A stretch of DNA of 64,000 nt from Spongiivirga sp046524175. Lineage in GTDB: Bacteria > Bacteroidota > Bacteroidia > Flavobacteriales > Flavobacteriaceae. Where the stretch lies: positions 1 through 64,000 of the forward strand of contig NZ_JBEFZF010000009.1 of the NCBI RefSeq assembly GCF_046524175.1, in the 5' to 3' direction. The notes below the pieces were generated by a model. It was not told the DNA's origin and made no database searches. It was given only the letters and a program-made list of their open reading frames with translations. The translations under genes were made by a program, and so were the position numbers. Shown here piece by piece: positions 52,509 to 61,221 of this stretch (its first letter is position 1; every line of letters begins with the position of its first letter).

Positions 52509-52963
52509 GACGAGCTATTTTTCCGGGGTCTTTTGATCCCTTGACCCTTGGACATTATGATATTATTAAAAGAGGAGTACAGCTTTTTGATGAAGTGGTT
52601 GTTGCTATTGGGATCAATGCAAACAAAAAGTATATGTTTTCCTTAGAAGAGCGAAAGCAGTTTATTGAAGACGCATTTAAAAACTCCCCTAAGGTAAAAG
52701 TAGTCACTTACCAAGGCCTAACAGTTGATTTCTGTAAAGAAATTGACGCACAGTTTATTTTGAGAGGGCTTCGCAATCCAGCTGATTTTGAATTTGAAAA
52801 AGCCATTGCTCACACGAATCGCAAACTTTCTAAAATCGAAACTGTATTCTTACTTACTGCAGCGAAAACCTCGTTTATAAGTTCGAGCATTGTACGCGAT
52901 GTAATACGCAACAACGGCGATTATACCATTTTGGTGCCAGAAAGTGTAAGAGTAAGTTCATAG
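52505..52963 (+). CDS. coaD: Phosphopantetheine adenylyltransferase
   Basis: 152 residues, catalyses the fourth step of CoA synthesis. The nucleotidyltransferase motif (FPGSFDPLTLGHYDIIKRG, with the H/GH pair), QGLTVDFCKEIDAQFILRGL with the conserved RGLR, and the C-terminal SFISSSIVRDVIRNNG are intact. It overlaps the end of ddl, so translation is probably coupled. Confidence 0.96.
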   Translation: MRRAIFPGSFDPLTLGHYDIIKRGVQLFDEVVVAIGINANKKYMFSLEERKQFIEDAFKNSPKVKVVTYQGLTVDFCKEIDAQFILRGLRNPADFEFEKAIAHTNRKLSKIETVFLLTAAKTSFISSSIVRDVIRNNGDYTILVPESVRVSS

Positions 52964-52990
52964 CACATTTTTATAAGTTAACAAGAAACA

Positions 52991-53380
52991 ATGAACCAAC
53001 ATATTGCTTCCGTCGCTATAGTGGTTGATGATTATGATAAAGCAATCGACTTTTATGTAAACAAAATGGGGTTTGAACTTAGTGAAGATACTCCGCTTTC
53101 AGCTAAGAAACGGTGGGTTCTGGTAACACCTAAAGGAGACAACAACACCTCTTTGCTATTAGCTAAAGCCGATGGGGCAAAGCAGGAAGCCGCCATTGGA
53201 AACCAAAGCGGCGGTCGTGTTTTTCTTTTTCTAAAAACGGATAATTTCAAAAGAGATTATCAAAAAATGACCGCAAACGGAATAACCTTTTTAGAAAAAC
53301 CTAGAAATGAAGTCTATGGTACCGTTGCAGTTTTTCAGGATTTATATGGTAATAAATGGGATTTAATTGAACAACAGTAA
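52991..53380 (+). CDS. VOC family protein (glyoxalase-like)
   Basis: 129 residues of the vicinal-oxygen-chelate superfamily: ASVAIVVDDYDKAIDFYVNK at the start, GRVFLFLKTDNFKRDYQKMT, ITFLEKPRNEVYGTVAVFQD and the end LYGNKWDLIEQQ. The last parts match the common VOC C-terminal half (GxxAVFxDxxGNxWDL). It follows coaD by 27 bases in the same direction. Substrate unknown. It is unrelated in close sequence to the VOC protein at 47980. Confidence 0.92.
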   Translation: MNQHIASVAIVVDDYDKAIDFYVNKMGFELSEDTPLSAKKRWVLVTPKGDNNTSLLLAKADGAKQEAAIGNQSGGRVFLFLKTDNFKRDYQKMTANGITFLEKPRNEVYGTVAVFQDLYGNKWDLIEQQ

Positions 53381-53419
53381 CCGTCTTAACCTTAATTTGA
53401 TTTAAAAATATTCATCAAC

Positions 53420-54112
53420 ATGAATGAAATTATTTTCGGAATATTTTTTATTCTCATTTACTTCTCTCCAGTCTTTTATCAGCTATACAAAATATCCAAA
53501 GAAAATCCCGAAAGAAGGAAAATAAAGCTTAAAGGTTTATTCAAAATTCTAAAGTACAGTTTAATTACTTTCTCATTTATACTAGCTTTTTTTATGATTC
53601 TTCAGCATACAAATTATTTAGATTACGAAAAACCAATCCCTTATAAGGAATACAGCCGTATTTCTTTTAAAAATTTCAGAGGTCTTGAGTTCTTCAAAAA
53701 AACATTATATGGTTCAAAGCGTTTTGCATACATCTCGACCGAGATTAAATCAAATATCACTGATGAGTCCATTTATGTGGAAGCCTTTTTCCATCCTTCA
53801 AAGTCCTTCGTTTATTCGAAAAACAGTAATGATAAATATTTGTTACAACATGAATTGTATCATTTTAAAATAACTGAGTTGTTTGCTAGAAAAATTAAAC
53901 AACAAATAGATGTTTCAACTTCAAAAAATAAGAGTACAATTCATACGATAATTAGGAAAACTAAAGACTCTATGAGAAGTTTTCAAATACGATATGATTA
54001 CGATACGTTTCATAGTTATGTATTAAAAGAACAACGAAAATATGAGAAAGAAGTTGATAGTTTATTATTATTGCTGAATAAATACAACAAAGCAAACCTT
54101 TCGATCAAATGA
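53420..54112 (+). CDS. Membrane protein with HExxH metallopeptidase-like motif (DUF922-like)
   Basis: 230 residues. Two N-terminal TM segments (IIFGIFFILIYFSPVFYQLY and LITFSFILAFFMILQHTNYL) precede a globular domain with QHELYHFKITELFARKI. HELYH is a HExxH zinc-protease-type motif, and the surrounding pattern (H-x-x-HF-x-ITE-x-x-A) resembles DUF922 proteins. The rest has no other recognised motif. It is translationally coupled to the next gene (ATGA overlap), an unknown lipoprotein. Confidence 0.72.
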   Translation: MNEIIFGIFFILIYFSPVFYQLYKISKENPERRKIKLKGLFKILKYSLITFSFILAFFMILQHTNYLDYEKPIPYKEYSRISFKNFRGLEFFKKTLYGSKRFAYISTEIKSNITDESIYVEAFFHPSKSFVYSKNSNDKYLLQHELYHFKITELFARKIKQQIDVSTSKNKSTIHTIIRKTKDSMRSFQIRYDYDTFHSYVLKEQRKYEKEVDSLLLLLNKYNKANLSIK

Positions 54113-54858
54113 GAATAATTAGCTTTTTATTATTACTTCTAATAGTTACCTCTTGCGAAAAAAAAAGTAAATATCCAATAGACAAGCGATATTGGACTCC
54201 TGAAGATTACCATTCTGTCCTATTAAACAGTCTGTACAAGAACAGTGACGAAGATAAAACCCCTTCTTACGCTGATCCCGAAACCCGTATGGTGGTCCAA
54301 AAACTAATGGATCATCAAAACTATTTGATTGTTTTGGATGATAACGAACTTGGACTAAAATATAGAAGTGAAGTAGCTCAAAAATTCTTTGATGAATGGA
54401 AAGACCTTGAAAAATTATATAATGTAACAGATAGAAAAGATCAATATACTTATGAAAAGGAATATTTGGATGCTGTTGATTTTGGTTTAGGTCTTCAAAT
54501 AAAGTATTTCAAAATTGGAAACGACAATATAATCAAAAACTCAAGTAACCCGAACGAGCAAAGAATATCTAATATCCTAAGAGAAAATGAGCAAACAATA
54601 ATCGATAACTTCACTTATAAATTAGAATTAATTAATCAAGAAAGTGCATTTTCTAAGGAGGGATTGGACAAACTAAACTCTATTTACAAAGAACATTTCA
54701 CAAGTCTGCATAATACCTTTCCAAAAGCTAGATATTCGAACTTAATAGATAAAATGAACCTTCTTAAAACGAAAAGCAACTCGGAAAAAATTAAGAGTAC
54801 ATTTCAAGAGTTAATCAGTCTAATGGAGAAAAAGAATGGGGTTATACCAAATTCTTAA
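54109..54858 (+). CDS. Hypothetical lipoprotein
   Basis: 249 residues with a lipoprotein signal (MRIISFLLLLLIVTSCEKKS, lipobox Cys at residue 16). The mature part is highly charged and helical with no family I recognise; it includes YWTPEDYHSVLLNSLYKN. It overlaps the upstream HExxH membrane protein by four bases, so both are made together and may form a pair at the envelope. Convergent with the SulP gene. Confidence 0.75.
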   Translation: MRIISFLLLLLIVTSCEKKSKYPIDKRYWTPEDYHSVLLNSLYKNSDEDKTPSYADPETRMVVQKLMDHQNYLIVLDDNELGLKYRSEVAQKFFDEWKDLEKLYNVTDRKDQYTYEKEYLDAVDFGLGLQIKYFKIGNDNIIKNSSNPNEQRISNILRENEQTIIDNFTYKLELINQESAFSKEGLDKLNSIYKEHFTSLHNTFPKARYSNLIDKMNLLKTKSNSEKIKSTFQELISLMEKKNGVIPNS

Positions 54859-54880
54859 CCAGATAGACGCCAGTAGCTAA

Positions 54881-56566
54881 TCATAACTTATACTCCGACA
54901 AACTTTTAGGAAACGCCTCCGGATTTGCCGCTAGATGATAACGAGGGTCATCTACATCTTCAACGATAACCGACCTAAAAATAGGACTTGCCCTATATAA
55001 CAATGCCTTACAGTCTGTACTTAAATGATGTAGCTTAATATCCTTATTGGCCGCTTTGTATTTCTCCACTAAATTGAAAATAGCTTCTAAAGCTGAATGA
55101 TCACTAACACGTGACTCTACAAAATCAATGATCACTTTATCTGGATCATTTTTTACATCGAACTTCCCGTTAAACTCTTGAATGGATCCAAAGAATAAAG
55201 GACCCCATATTTCATATACTTTGGTCCCATCTTCACGCATACGTTTGCGCGCACGTATACGCTTTGCATTTTCCCAAGAGAACACTAAAGCCGATATGAT
55301 AACTCCTGCCACAACCGCCACCGCTAAATCTTTGAATACAGTAATAACAGAAACTGCAATTAATACCAAGGCGTCAGAAACTGGAATTTTTCTAATAATT
55401 CTAAAACTACTCCATGCAAAAGTTCCGATTACGACCATAAACATGACTCCTACCAAAGCAGCGATTGGAACTTGCTCTATTAAACCGCTAGCAAACAAGA
55501 TAAAACATAATAATGAAAGTGCCGCCACAATGCCCGAAAGTCGTGTACGTCCACCACTTTTTATATTAATAATCGACTGACCGATCATAGCACAACCACC
55601 CATACCACCAAAAAGACCGGTGATGATATTGGCTCCGCCTTGAGCCAAGCACTCACGATTGGCATTTCCCCGAGTTTCGGTAAGCTCGTCAATTAGGTTT
55701 AAAGTCATTAAAGATTCAATCAAACCAATCGCAGCTAAAATAAATGCATAAGGAGTAATAAACTTAAATGTTTCCAGATTTAGCGGCACCAACTCAAAAA
55801 TCTTTGTTTGAAACGCTGGAAGTCCCCCTGCCAAACCAGCTGTTGGATCTTCTGCACGAATAAAACTTCCAACTGTCGAAACTTCAAGATTCCCTAAAAT
55901 CACAATGGCGGATACCACAACGATAGCGACCAAACCTTCAGGTATTTTCTTAGAAATCTTAGGTAAGCCCCACATCAATAACATTGTTAGTGCTACTAAG
56001 ACTATCATCAAAAATGGCAAATCACTTATCCACGCGCCTAATTCGTTAAACCAGTCGCCAAGATACTGACCTAGTGATTCGTAACGTACAGATTTCATTG
56101 CTCTTGTTTCAAACATTCCTAACTGGGATAAGAAAATCACAATTGCTAATCCATTTACAAATCCCATCATTACAGGGTGCGGAATCAATCGCACGAATTT
56201 TCCTAGCTTAAAAAAACCTGCTAACATTTGAATAACTCCCATCATGATTACGGTAAGAAAGAGGTAGTACAACCCTAAATCTTCTACCGGTTGCTCCATT
56301 GCAATTCCCATTGAATTCCCTTCCGCTACCAAATGAACCATAACAACAGCCAGCGCTCCGGTTGCTCCTGAAATCATTCCCGGTCGTCCACCAAAAACTG
56401 CGGTGATCAAACCAATCATGAATGCAGCATAAAGTCCCACTAACGGATCAACCCCTGCTACGAAAGCAAAGGCTACCGCTTCCGGCACTAATGCTAATGC
56501 AACAGTTAATCCTGATAAAATATCGTTCTTGGCATTGGCTACTCGTTTGCGTACAAACTCCGTCAT
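54881..56566 (-). CDS. SulP family anion transporter with STAS domain
   Basis: 561 residues from the ATG at 56566 (MTEFVRKRVANAKNDILSGL). About ten to twelve TM helices carry the SulP signature (LTVALALVPEAVAFAFVAGV, GLYAAFMIGLI, GGRPGMISGATGA, LFGGMGGCAMIGQSIINIKS). The C-terminal cytoplasmic STAS domain (about 435-540) has KVIIDFVESRVSDHSALEAI. SulP proteins move sulfate, bicarbonate or dicarboxylates; the anion cannot be told here. A longer frame exists upstream but would pass the promoter. Confidence 0.94.
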   Translation of the reverse strand: MTEFVRKRVANAKNDILSGLTVALALVPEAVAFAFVAGVDPLVGLYAAFMIGLITAVFGGRPGMISGATGALAVVMVHLVAEGNSMGIAMEQPVEDLGLYYLFLTVIMMGVIQMLAGFFKLGKFVRLIPHPVMMGFVNGLAIVIFLSQLGMFETRAMKSVRYESLGQYLGDWFNELGAWISDLPFLMIVLVALTMLLMWGLPKISKKIPEGLVAIVVVSAIVILGNLEVSTVGSFIRAEDPTAGLAGGLPAFQTKIFELVPLNLETFKFITPYAFILAAIGLIESLMTLNLIDELTETRGNANRECLAQGGANIITGLFGGMGGCAMIGQSIINIKSGGRTRLSGIVAALSLLCFILFASGLIEQVPIAALVGVMFMVVIGTFAWSSFRIIRKIPVSDALVLIAVSVITVFKDLAVAVVAGVIISALVFSWENAKRIRARKRMREDGTKVYEIWGPLFFGSIQEFNGKFDVKNDPDKVIIDFVESRVSDHSALEAIFNLVEKYKAANKDIKLHHLSTDCKALLYRASPIFRSVIVEDVDDPRYHLAANPEAFPKSLSEYKL

Positions 56567-56587
56567 GACGTAAAATTTAAGAAGCGG

Positions 56588-56617
56588 CAAAGATATGGCT
56601 ATTCTAACGTTTGGCAA
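56588..56617 (-). promoter_or_regulatory. Promoter of the SulP gene
   Basis: On the minus strand TTG (56617-56615), a 19-base spacer, then TATCTTTG (56595-56588). The spacing and box match the Bacteroidota promoter and lie 21 bases upstream of the ATG at 56566, supporting that start. Confidence 0.65.
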
Positions 56618-56679
56618 GATATTATGCCACTTCATTACATTATTTTAAATTTGAAGAACCAACCAATAATTCTTATTTC

Positions 56680-58431
56680 TTGAAACATCTGTTTTTATTT
56701 CTCGCTTTAACGTTTCTTTTTCAATCATGCAAAATTGAAAAGGAAGCTAGCGAATTCGACTTTACCACCACCTTTGAGAAAAGCGCAGGCAGGCAAACGG
56801 CTACTTATGACGAGGTAATTACCTTTTATGAAAATCTTGCGGAGGCCTATCCATCCGTTAAAATGAGAAACTCAAGCAGAACTGATATTGGTGAGCGATT
56901 ACGTATGGTTACCATCAACCCAAGTCCGGAAACTAATTTTGACAACATTAAAGAGGATAAAGTCATTATTCTAATCAATAACGGAATTCATCCTGGCGAA
57001 TCTGATGGAATTGATGCCACCATGATGCTGTTTCGTGATATCGCTAAAGGAACTATAGATATGCCAAAAAACACCGTTATTGCAACAATACCGGTCTACA
57101 ATATTGGGGGTGCTTTAAACAGAAATAGCGGATCGAGAACAAATCAAAATGGACCAGAGGAATATGGGTTTAGAGGAAATGCCCGTAACTACGACCTCAA
57201 TCGTGATTTTATAAAATCGGATACAAGAAATGCTTCAGGTTTTGCCAGAATATTTCATTTGTTAGAGCCCGATATTTTTATTGATAATCATGTTAGCAAT
57301 GGGGCCGATTATCAATACACACTAACGCATTTATTCACCCAACACAACAAACTGGGTGGAAACCTAGGCACTTATTTACATACTGAATTAATGCCATCTT
57401 TAGAAAATGACTTAGCAAGTAAAAATTGGGATATTACACCCTATGTAAACGTTTTTAACAGAACACCTGAAGCCGGTTTTTCGCAATTTATGGATTCGCC
57501 CAGATATTCCACCGGTTACACAGCTCTATGGAATACGCTAGGAATGATGGTGGAAACCCATATGCTAAAACCCTACAAGCAACGGGTTGAAGGCACCTAT
57601 GAGTTAATGCGGTCTATGATTAACATTGCGGAGCGCGACCATGAAAAAATAAAGACTCTTAGAAAGAATGCCAACACTTATTGGTCTGAAAAAGAAACAT
57701 ACCCTATTGGTTGGCAATTAGACACTACTAAAACTTCAACCTTAAATTTTAAAGGCTTCGAGGGCAATATGGTGACTAGCGAAGTTACAGGACAACCTAG
57801 ACTAGAATACGACCGGAATAAACCTTTCACGAAGGAAACGCCCTATCAAAACTATTTTAAAGCAACCAAACAAATAGCCGTTCCTGAAGCCTATCTTATT
57901 CCTAGACAATGGAGACGAATAATTGACCGACTTGAAGTCAATGAAATTGAGATGGACTATATCGAAGAAGATATTGATCTGGAAGTTGAGGTCTATCATA
58001 TTGCTAATTTTGAGACCTACAATAGGCCCTATGAAGGTCATTATCCGCATTATAATACAACTATAACAACCAGTACAGACACAGTTTCTATTAAGAAAGA
58101 TACTTACATAGAAGTAAAAACAGATCAAAAAGGCATTCGATATCTTTTAGAGACCCTTGAACCAGTAGCCGTCGATTCTTTTTTTAATTGGAACTTTTTT
58201 GACACTATTCTGCAACAAAAGGAAGGATTCTCTCCTTATGTATGGGAAGATGCGGCGGCTAAATTATTAGCCGAAAACCCTAAATTAAAAGCAGAATTTG
58301 AGAAGAAAAAACAAGATGATGATCAATTTGCGGCTAGTTGGTATCAGCAATTAGATTGGCTTCATAAGCAATCCAATAATTACGAAGAAGCGCATTTAAG
58401 ATATCCGATATACCGGGTGCTCAAAAAATAA
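56680..58431 (+). CDS. M14-family zinc carboxypeptidase lipoprotein
   Basis: 583 residues if TTG at 56680 is the start. It then begins with a lipoprotein signal, (M)KHLFLFLALTFLFQSCKIEK, with lipobox Cys at residue 16. No ATG is available in this frame before the signal. The peptidase domain carries the M14 zinc motif INNGIHPGESDGIDATMMLF (HxxE), then NARNYDLNRDFIK, DIFIDNHVSNGADYQYTL and ETHMLKPYKQR. It probably digests peptides at the cell surface. It is divergent from SulP; the 113 bases between the starts hold the SulP promoter. Confidence 0.88.
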   Translation: MKHLFLFLALTFLFQSCKIEKEASEFDFTTTFEKSAGRQTATYDEVITFYENLAEAYPSVKMRNSSRTDIGERLRMVTINPSPETNFDNIKEDKVIILINNGIHPGESDGIDATMMLFRDIAKGTIDMPKNTVIATIPVYNIGGALNRNSGSRTNQNGPEEYGFRGNARNYDLNRDFIKSDTRNASGFARIFHLLEPDIFIDNHVSNGADYQYTLTHLFTQHNKLGGNLGTYLHTELMPSLENDLASKNWDITPYVNVFNRTPEAGFSQFMDSPRYSTGYTALWNTLGMMVETHMLKPYKQRVEGTYELMRSMINIAERDHEKIKTLRKNANTYWSEKETYPIGWQLDTTKTSTLNFKGFEGNMVTSEVTGQPRLEYDRNKPFTKETPYQNYFKATKQIAVPEAYLIPRQWRRIIDRLEVNEIEMDYIEEDIDLEVEVYHIANFETYNRPYEGHYPHYNTTITTSTDTVSIKKDTYIEVKTDQKGIRYLLETLEPVAVDSFFNWNFFDTILQQKEGFSPYVWEDAAAKLLAENPKLKAEFEKKKQDDDQFAASWYQQLDWLHKQSNNYEEAHLRYPIYRVLKK

Positions 58432-58448
58432 ATGAAAACGTTAACCGT

Positions 58449-59048
58449 TCATTCAGCAATCTCATTTACAAATAATAGCTTGATATTGGCGTAGGAGTTT
58501 TTTAAAGCATCTTCTATTGCAGAAGTACGCTTCCATTCAACCTTTGTAATATCTTCTTCCAGTTGCGGTATGAGTTCGCTTTCATCATCAGTATGCATTT
58601 CAAACCAATGGGTTATTTTAAGTCTATATGAACCATTTCTTCTAAAAATATGATAGGTAACAGGTAATGTTTTGGTGATTTGCAAGCCGCTTATTCCGGT
58701 TTCCTCCTCCACTTCACGAATAGCAGTGGTTTCAATATCTTCGCCTTTTTCGGTTTTTCCTTTTGGCAGATCCCATTTGTTATTTCTAAAAATAAAGAGA
58801 ATTTCTCCTTTTGAATTTTTTACCAATCCGCCACCAGCATAAATTGCCGGAATTTTCTTCTTTAATTTCGAAATCAATTTTTCTCCATTTTTATGGTATA
58901 AACTAATAGGAGGTCCTTCTAAATCAGATGCTTCCTTAATCACTTGGCTTATGTCGCATTTTTTAAGTTTATACTGTTTTGTGTCCTCGCCAATTTCTTT
59001 CACATTGGTAAGAATCATAGCACGGTCGTTGACAAAAACTTTATACAT
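58449..59048 (-). CDS. NUDIX hydrolase
   Basis: 199 residues from the ATG at 59048 (MYKVFVNDRAMILT); the longer frame would run into pyrE's leader. The Nudix box is GKTEKGEDIETTAIREVEEE followed by TGI, preceded by ILFIFRNNKWDLPK. The N-terminal about 70 residues form an added domain seen in flavobacterial members. Substrate is unknown, possibly a nucleoside diphosphate derivative. It is divergent from pyrE, with starts only eight bases apart. Confidence 0.93.
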   Translation of the reverse strand: MYKVFVNDRAMILTNVKEIGEDTKQYKLKKCDISQVIKEASDLEGPPISLYHKNGEKLISKLKKKIPAIYAGGGLVKNSKGEILFIFRNNKWDLPKGKTEKGEDIETTAIREVEEETGISGLQITKTLPVTYHIFRRNGSYRLKITHWFEMHTDDESELIPQLEEDITKVEWKRTSAIEDALKNSYANIKLLFVNEIAE

Positions 59049-59051
59049 TTG
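59044..59051 (+). promoter_or_regulatory. Putative pyrE promoter -7 element
   Basis: TACATTTG, a perfect TAnnTTTG, ends five bases before the pyrE ATG, so the transcript would be almost leaderless. No -33 TTTG at the right distance. It overlaps the start codon of the divergent NUDIX gene (59046-59048). Confidence 0.45.
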
Positions 59052-59056
59052 CATCC

Positions 59057-59701
59057 ATGATTTTAGATAAACACACCGCAATGAAAACTGCGGAACTTTT
59101 GTTGCAAATTAACGCAATAAAACTTCAACCACAACAACCTTTTACCTGGGCGTCAGGATGGAAATCTCCTATTTACTGTGATAATCGCATTGTGCTGTCA
59201 TATCCAGTAATTCGTAATTTCATAAGAGAACAATTTGCAGCCCAGATCGAAAAACTGTATGGCAAACCTGATATCATTGCAGGGGTGGCGACCGGGGCTA
59301 TAGGCATTGGTATGCTAGTTGCAGAAATTATGGGACTACCTTTTATTTATGTAAGACCTGAAGCTAAAAAACACGGGCGACAAAATCAGATTGAAGGTGT
59401 ATTAGAGCCAGGGCAAACTGTGGTTGTTGTAGAAGACCTAATAAGCACAGGAAAAAGTAGTCTAAATGCTGTTGAAGCTTTAAGAGCTGGTGGAGCTAAT
59501 ATTAAAGGAATGCTTGCTATTTTCACCTACGGGTTTGAAGTAGCATCTGATAATTTTAAAGATAATAACCTAGAATTGCATACGCTCTCTAATTACAACT
59601 ATTTGTTAGAGCAAGCATTAAATACCAATTATATAAACGAAGATCAATTAAGTGTACTGTCAAGCTGGAATGAAAACCCATCCGCTTGGAGTGGATCATA
59701 A
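59057..59701 (+). CDS. pyrE: Orotate phosphoribosyltransferase
   Basis: 214 residues, makes orotidine 5'-phosphate from orotate and PRPP in pyrimidine synthesis. The PRPP motif VVVVEDLISTGKSSLNAVEA, FTWASGWKSPIYCDNRIVLS, GVATGAIGIGMLVAE and the catalytic-loop lysines in RPEAKKHGRQNQIEG are present. The first ATG is chosen because the family N-terminus begins about eight residues before MKTAELLLQINAIKL. It is followed by the SRPBCC protein 11 bases later. Confidence 0.96.
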   Translation: MILDKHTAMKTAELLLQINAIKLQPQQPFTWASGWKSPIYCDNRIVLSYPVIRNFIREQFAAQIEKLYGKPDIIAGVATGAIGIGMLVAEIMGLPFIYVRPEAKKHGRQNQIEGVLEPGQTVVVVEDLISTGKSSLNAVEALRAGGANIKGMLAIFTYGFEVASDNFKDNNLELHTLSNYNYLLEQALNTNYINEDQLSVLSSWNENPSAWSGS

Positions 59702-59712
59702 AACCTTAAATA

Positions 59713-60105
59713 ATGAATTTAGAAAGTCCGAAAGTAACCGTAAATAAATCAGCAAACGAACTTTGCGAGTTTTTAAGCGAGGTGAAAAATTTTGAGCAAT
59801 TAATGCCAGAAAACACCAGTAAATTTGAGGTTTTAAACGAAAAACGCTTTTTGTTTGCTTTAAAAGGCATGCCTGAAATCGTTCTTGAGCTAAAAGAAGT
59901 AGTAGCGCCTAACAAAGTCGTTTTAGGTGCGGCTAGTGATAAATTACCATTTACCTTGACTGCTGATATTAACGCGATCGAATCAGAAAAAAGCGAAGCT
60001 CAATTGCAATTTGCAGGCGAATTTAATGCGATGATGGCTATGATGATCAAGGGGCCAATAACCAGTTTCATTGGTTCACTTTCTGAAAATATGTCCAAAC
60101 TTTAG
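59713..60105 (+). CDS. SRPBCC family protein
   Basis: 130 residues with a START/SRPBCC-like (CoxG-type) pattern: the N-terminal helix-strand ANELCEFLSEVKNFEQLMPE, central strands (FLFALKGMPEIVLELKEVVA) and the long C-terminal helix (MAMMIKGPITSFIGSLSENM). These folds bind hydrophobic ligands. It lies directly after pyrE and shares its transcript, a common pairing in flavobacteria. No substrate can be assigned. Confidence 0.88.
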   Translation: MNLESPKVTVNKSANELCEFLSEVKNFEQLMPENTSKFEVLNEKRFLFALKGMPEIVLELKEVVAPNKVVLGAASDKLPFTLTADINAIESEKSEAQLQFAGEFNAMMAMMIKGPITSFIGSLSENMSKL

Positions 60106-60120
60106 TGCACTATCAATACT

Positions 60121-61107
60121 TTACCAGAGGTAATGTACGTGTGGTTTAATGGTCATTTCATAAAGATTCTTTACCGCTGCTCGTTGTTCATTTTTTAATG
60201 ATGGCATTGTAGAAGCTGCAATATTAGATTGTAAGTGTTCCGCTTTTGAAGCACCCGGTATAATACAACTTACTTGTGGGAAATCTAAAATCCAACGAAG
60301 CGCACCTGAAGCAAGATTCTTTTTTTTCGGGAAAATTTCCCTTAATTTTTCTACTGCCTCGAGCCCTATTTCGTAAGGCACCCCGGAAAAGGTTTCACCT
60401 TTGTCAAATCCTGCACCATCTCTGTTGAAGAAGCGGTGATCATTCTTATCAAAAAAAGTATTTTTTGAGAACTTACCAGTCAGCAAACCGCTTGCTAAGG
60501 GAACTCTAACAATAATCCCTACATCCTTTTTAACTGCTTCTTCAAAGAATAACTCAGCAGGTCTTTGCCGAAACATGTTAAAAATTATTTGGACAGTAGT
60601 AACATTTTCATATTCAATTCCTTTAAGAGCCTCCTCTACCTTTTCAACACTTATTCCCAGATTTTTGACTTTGCCCTCTTCTTTTAAGCGGTCAAAAAGC
60701 TCAAAAACTTCCGGTCTATAATACACCTCCGTGGGCGGGCAATGTAGTTGAATAAGATCTAAACATTCAACACCTATGTTTTTTAAACTATCTTCAACAT
60801 ATCTTCTAAGAGCTTTAACTGTATAATTTTCGCTTATGTGAGGATTAATCTGTCTTCCACATTTTGTTGCTACAAAAACCCCTTCACTTCTGCTCTTTAC
60901 AACACGACCAACGGCAGCTTCACTTGCTCCTGATTCATATACATCTGCAGTATCGATGAAATTAACTCCGTAATCAATTGCCTCATTCAGTATTCTTTCT
61001 GCCAAAGTATCATCAAAACCTGAGCCCCATTTACCACCAACTTGCCAGGTACCTAAAGAAATTTCTGAAACATTGAAGTTCGTTTTTCCCAGTCGTCTAT
61101 AATTCAT
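60121..61107 (-). CDS. Aldo/keto reductase
   Basis: 328 residues, an NADPH-dependent TIM-barrel oxidoreductase. The pattern RRLGKTNFNVSEISLGTWQV, then NFIDTADVYESGASEAAVGR with the catalytic Asp and Tyr, ATKCGR with the Lys, and DLIQLHCPP with the His is intact. The cofactor site includes the C-terminal IPGASKAEHLQSNIAA. Substrate unknown. It stands alone downstream of birA. Confidence 0.94.
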   Translation of the reverse strand: MNYRRLGKTNFNVSEISLGTWQVGGKWGSGFDDTLAERILNEAIDYGVNFIDTADVYESGASEAAVGRVVKSRSEGVFVATKCGRQINPHISENYTVKALRRYVEDSLKNIGVECLDLIQLHCPPTEVYYRPEVFELFDRLKEEGKVKNLGISVEKVEEALKGIEYENVTTVQIIFNMFRQRPAELFFEEAVKKDVGIIVRVPLASGLLTGKFSKNTFFDKNDHRFFNRDGAGFDKGETFSGVPYEIGLEAVEKLREIFPKKKNLASGALRWILDFPQVSCIIPGASKAEHLQSNIAASTMPSLKNEQRAAVKNLYEMTIKPHVHYLW

Positions 61108-61221
61108 TATACGCCATTTTTAAAAAAATAAAATTACAGAAAATGCGACTCCTAATGTTTTAATTAGGTTATTATCACGGATTAAAATCCGAATGTGATT
61201 TGGATGTTAAAAAATCCTAAA

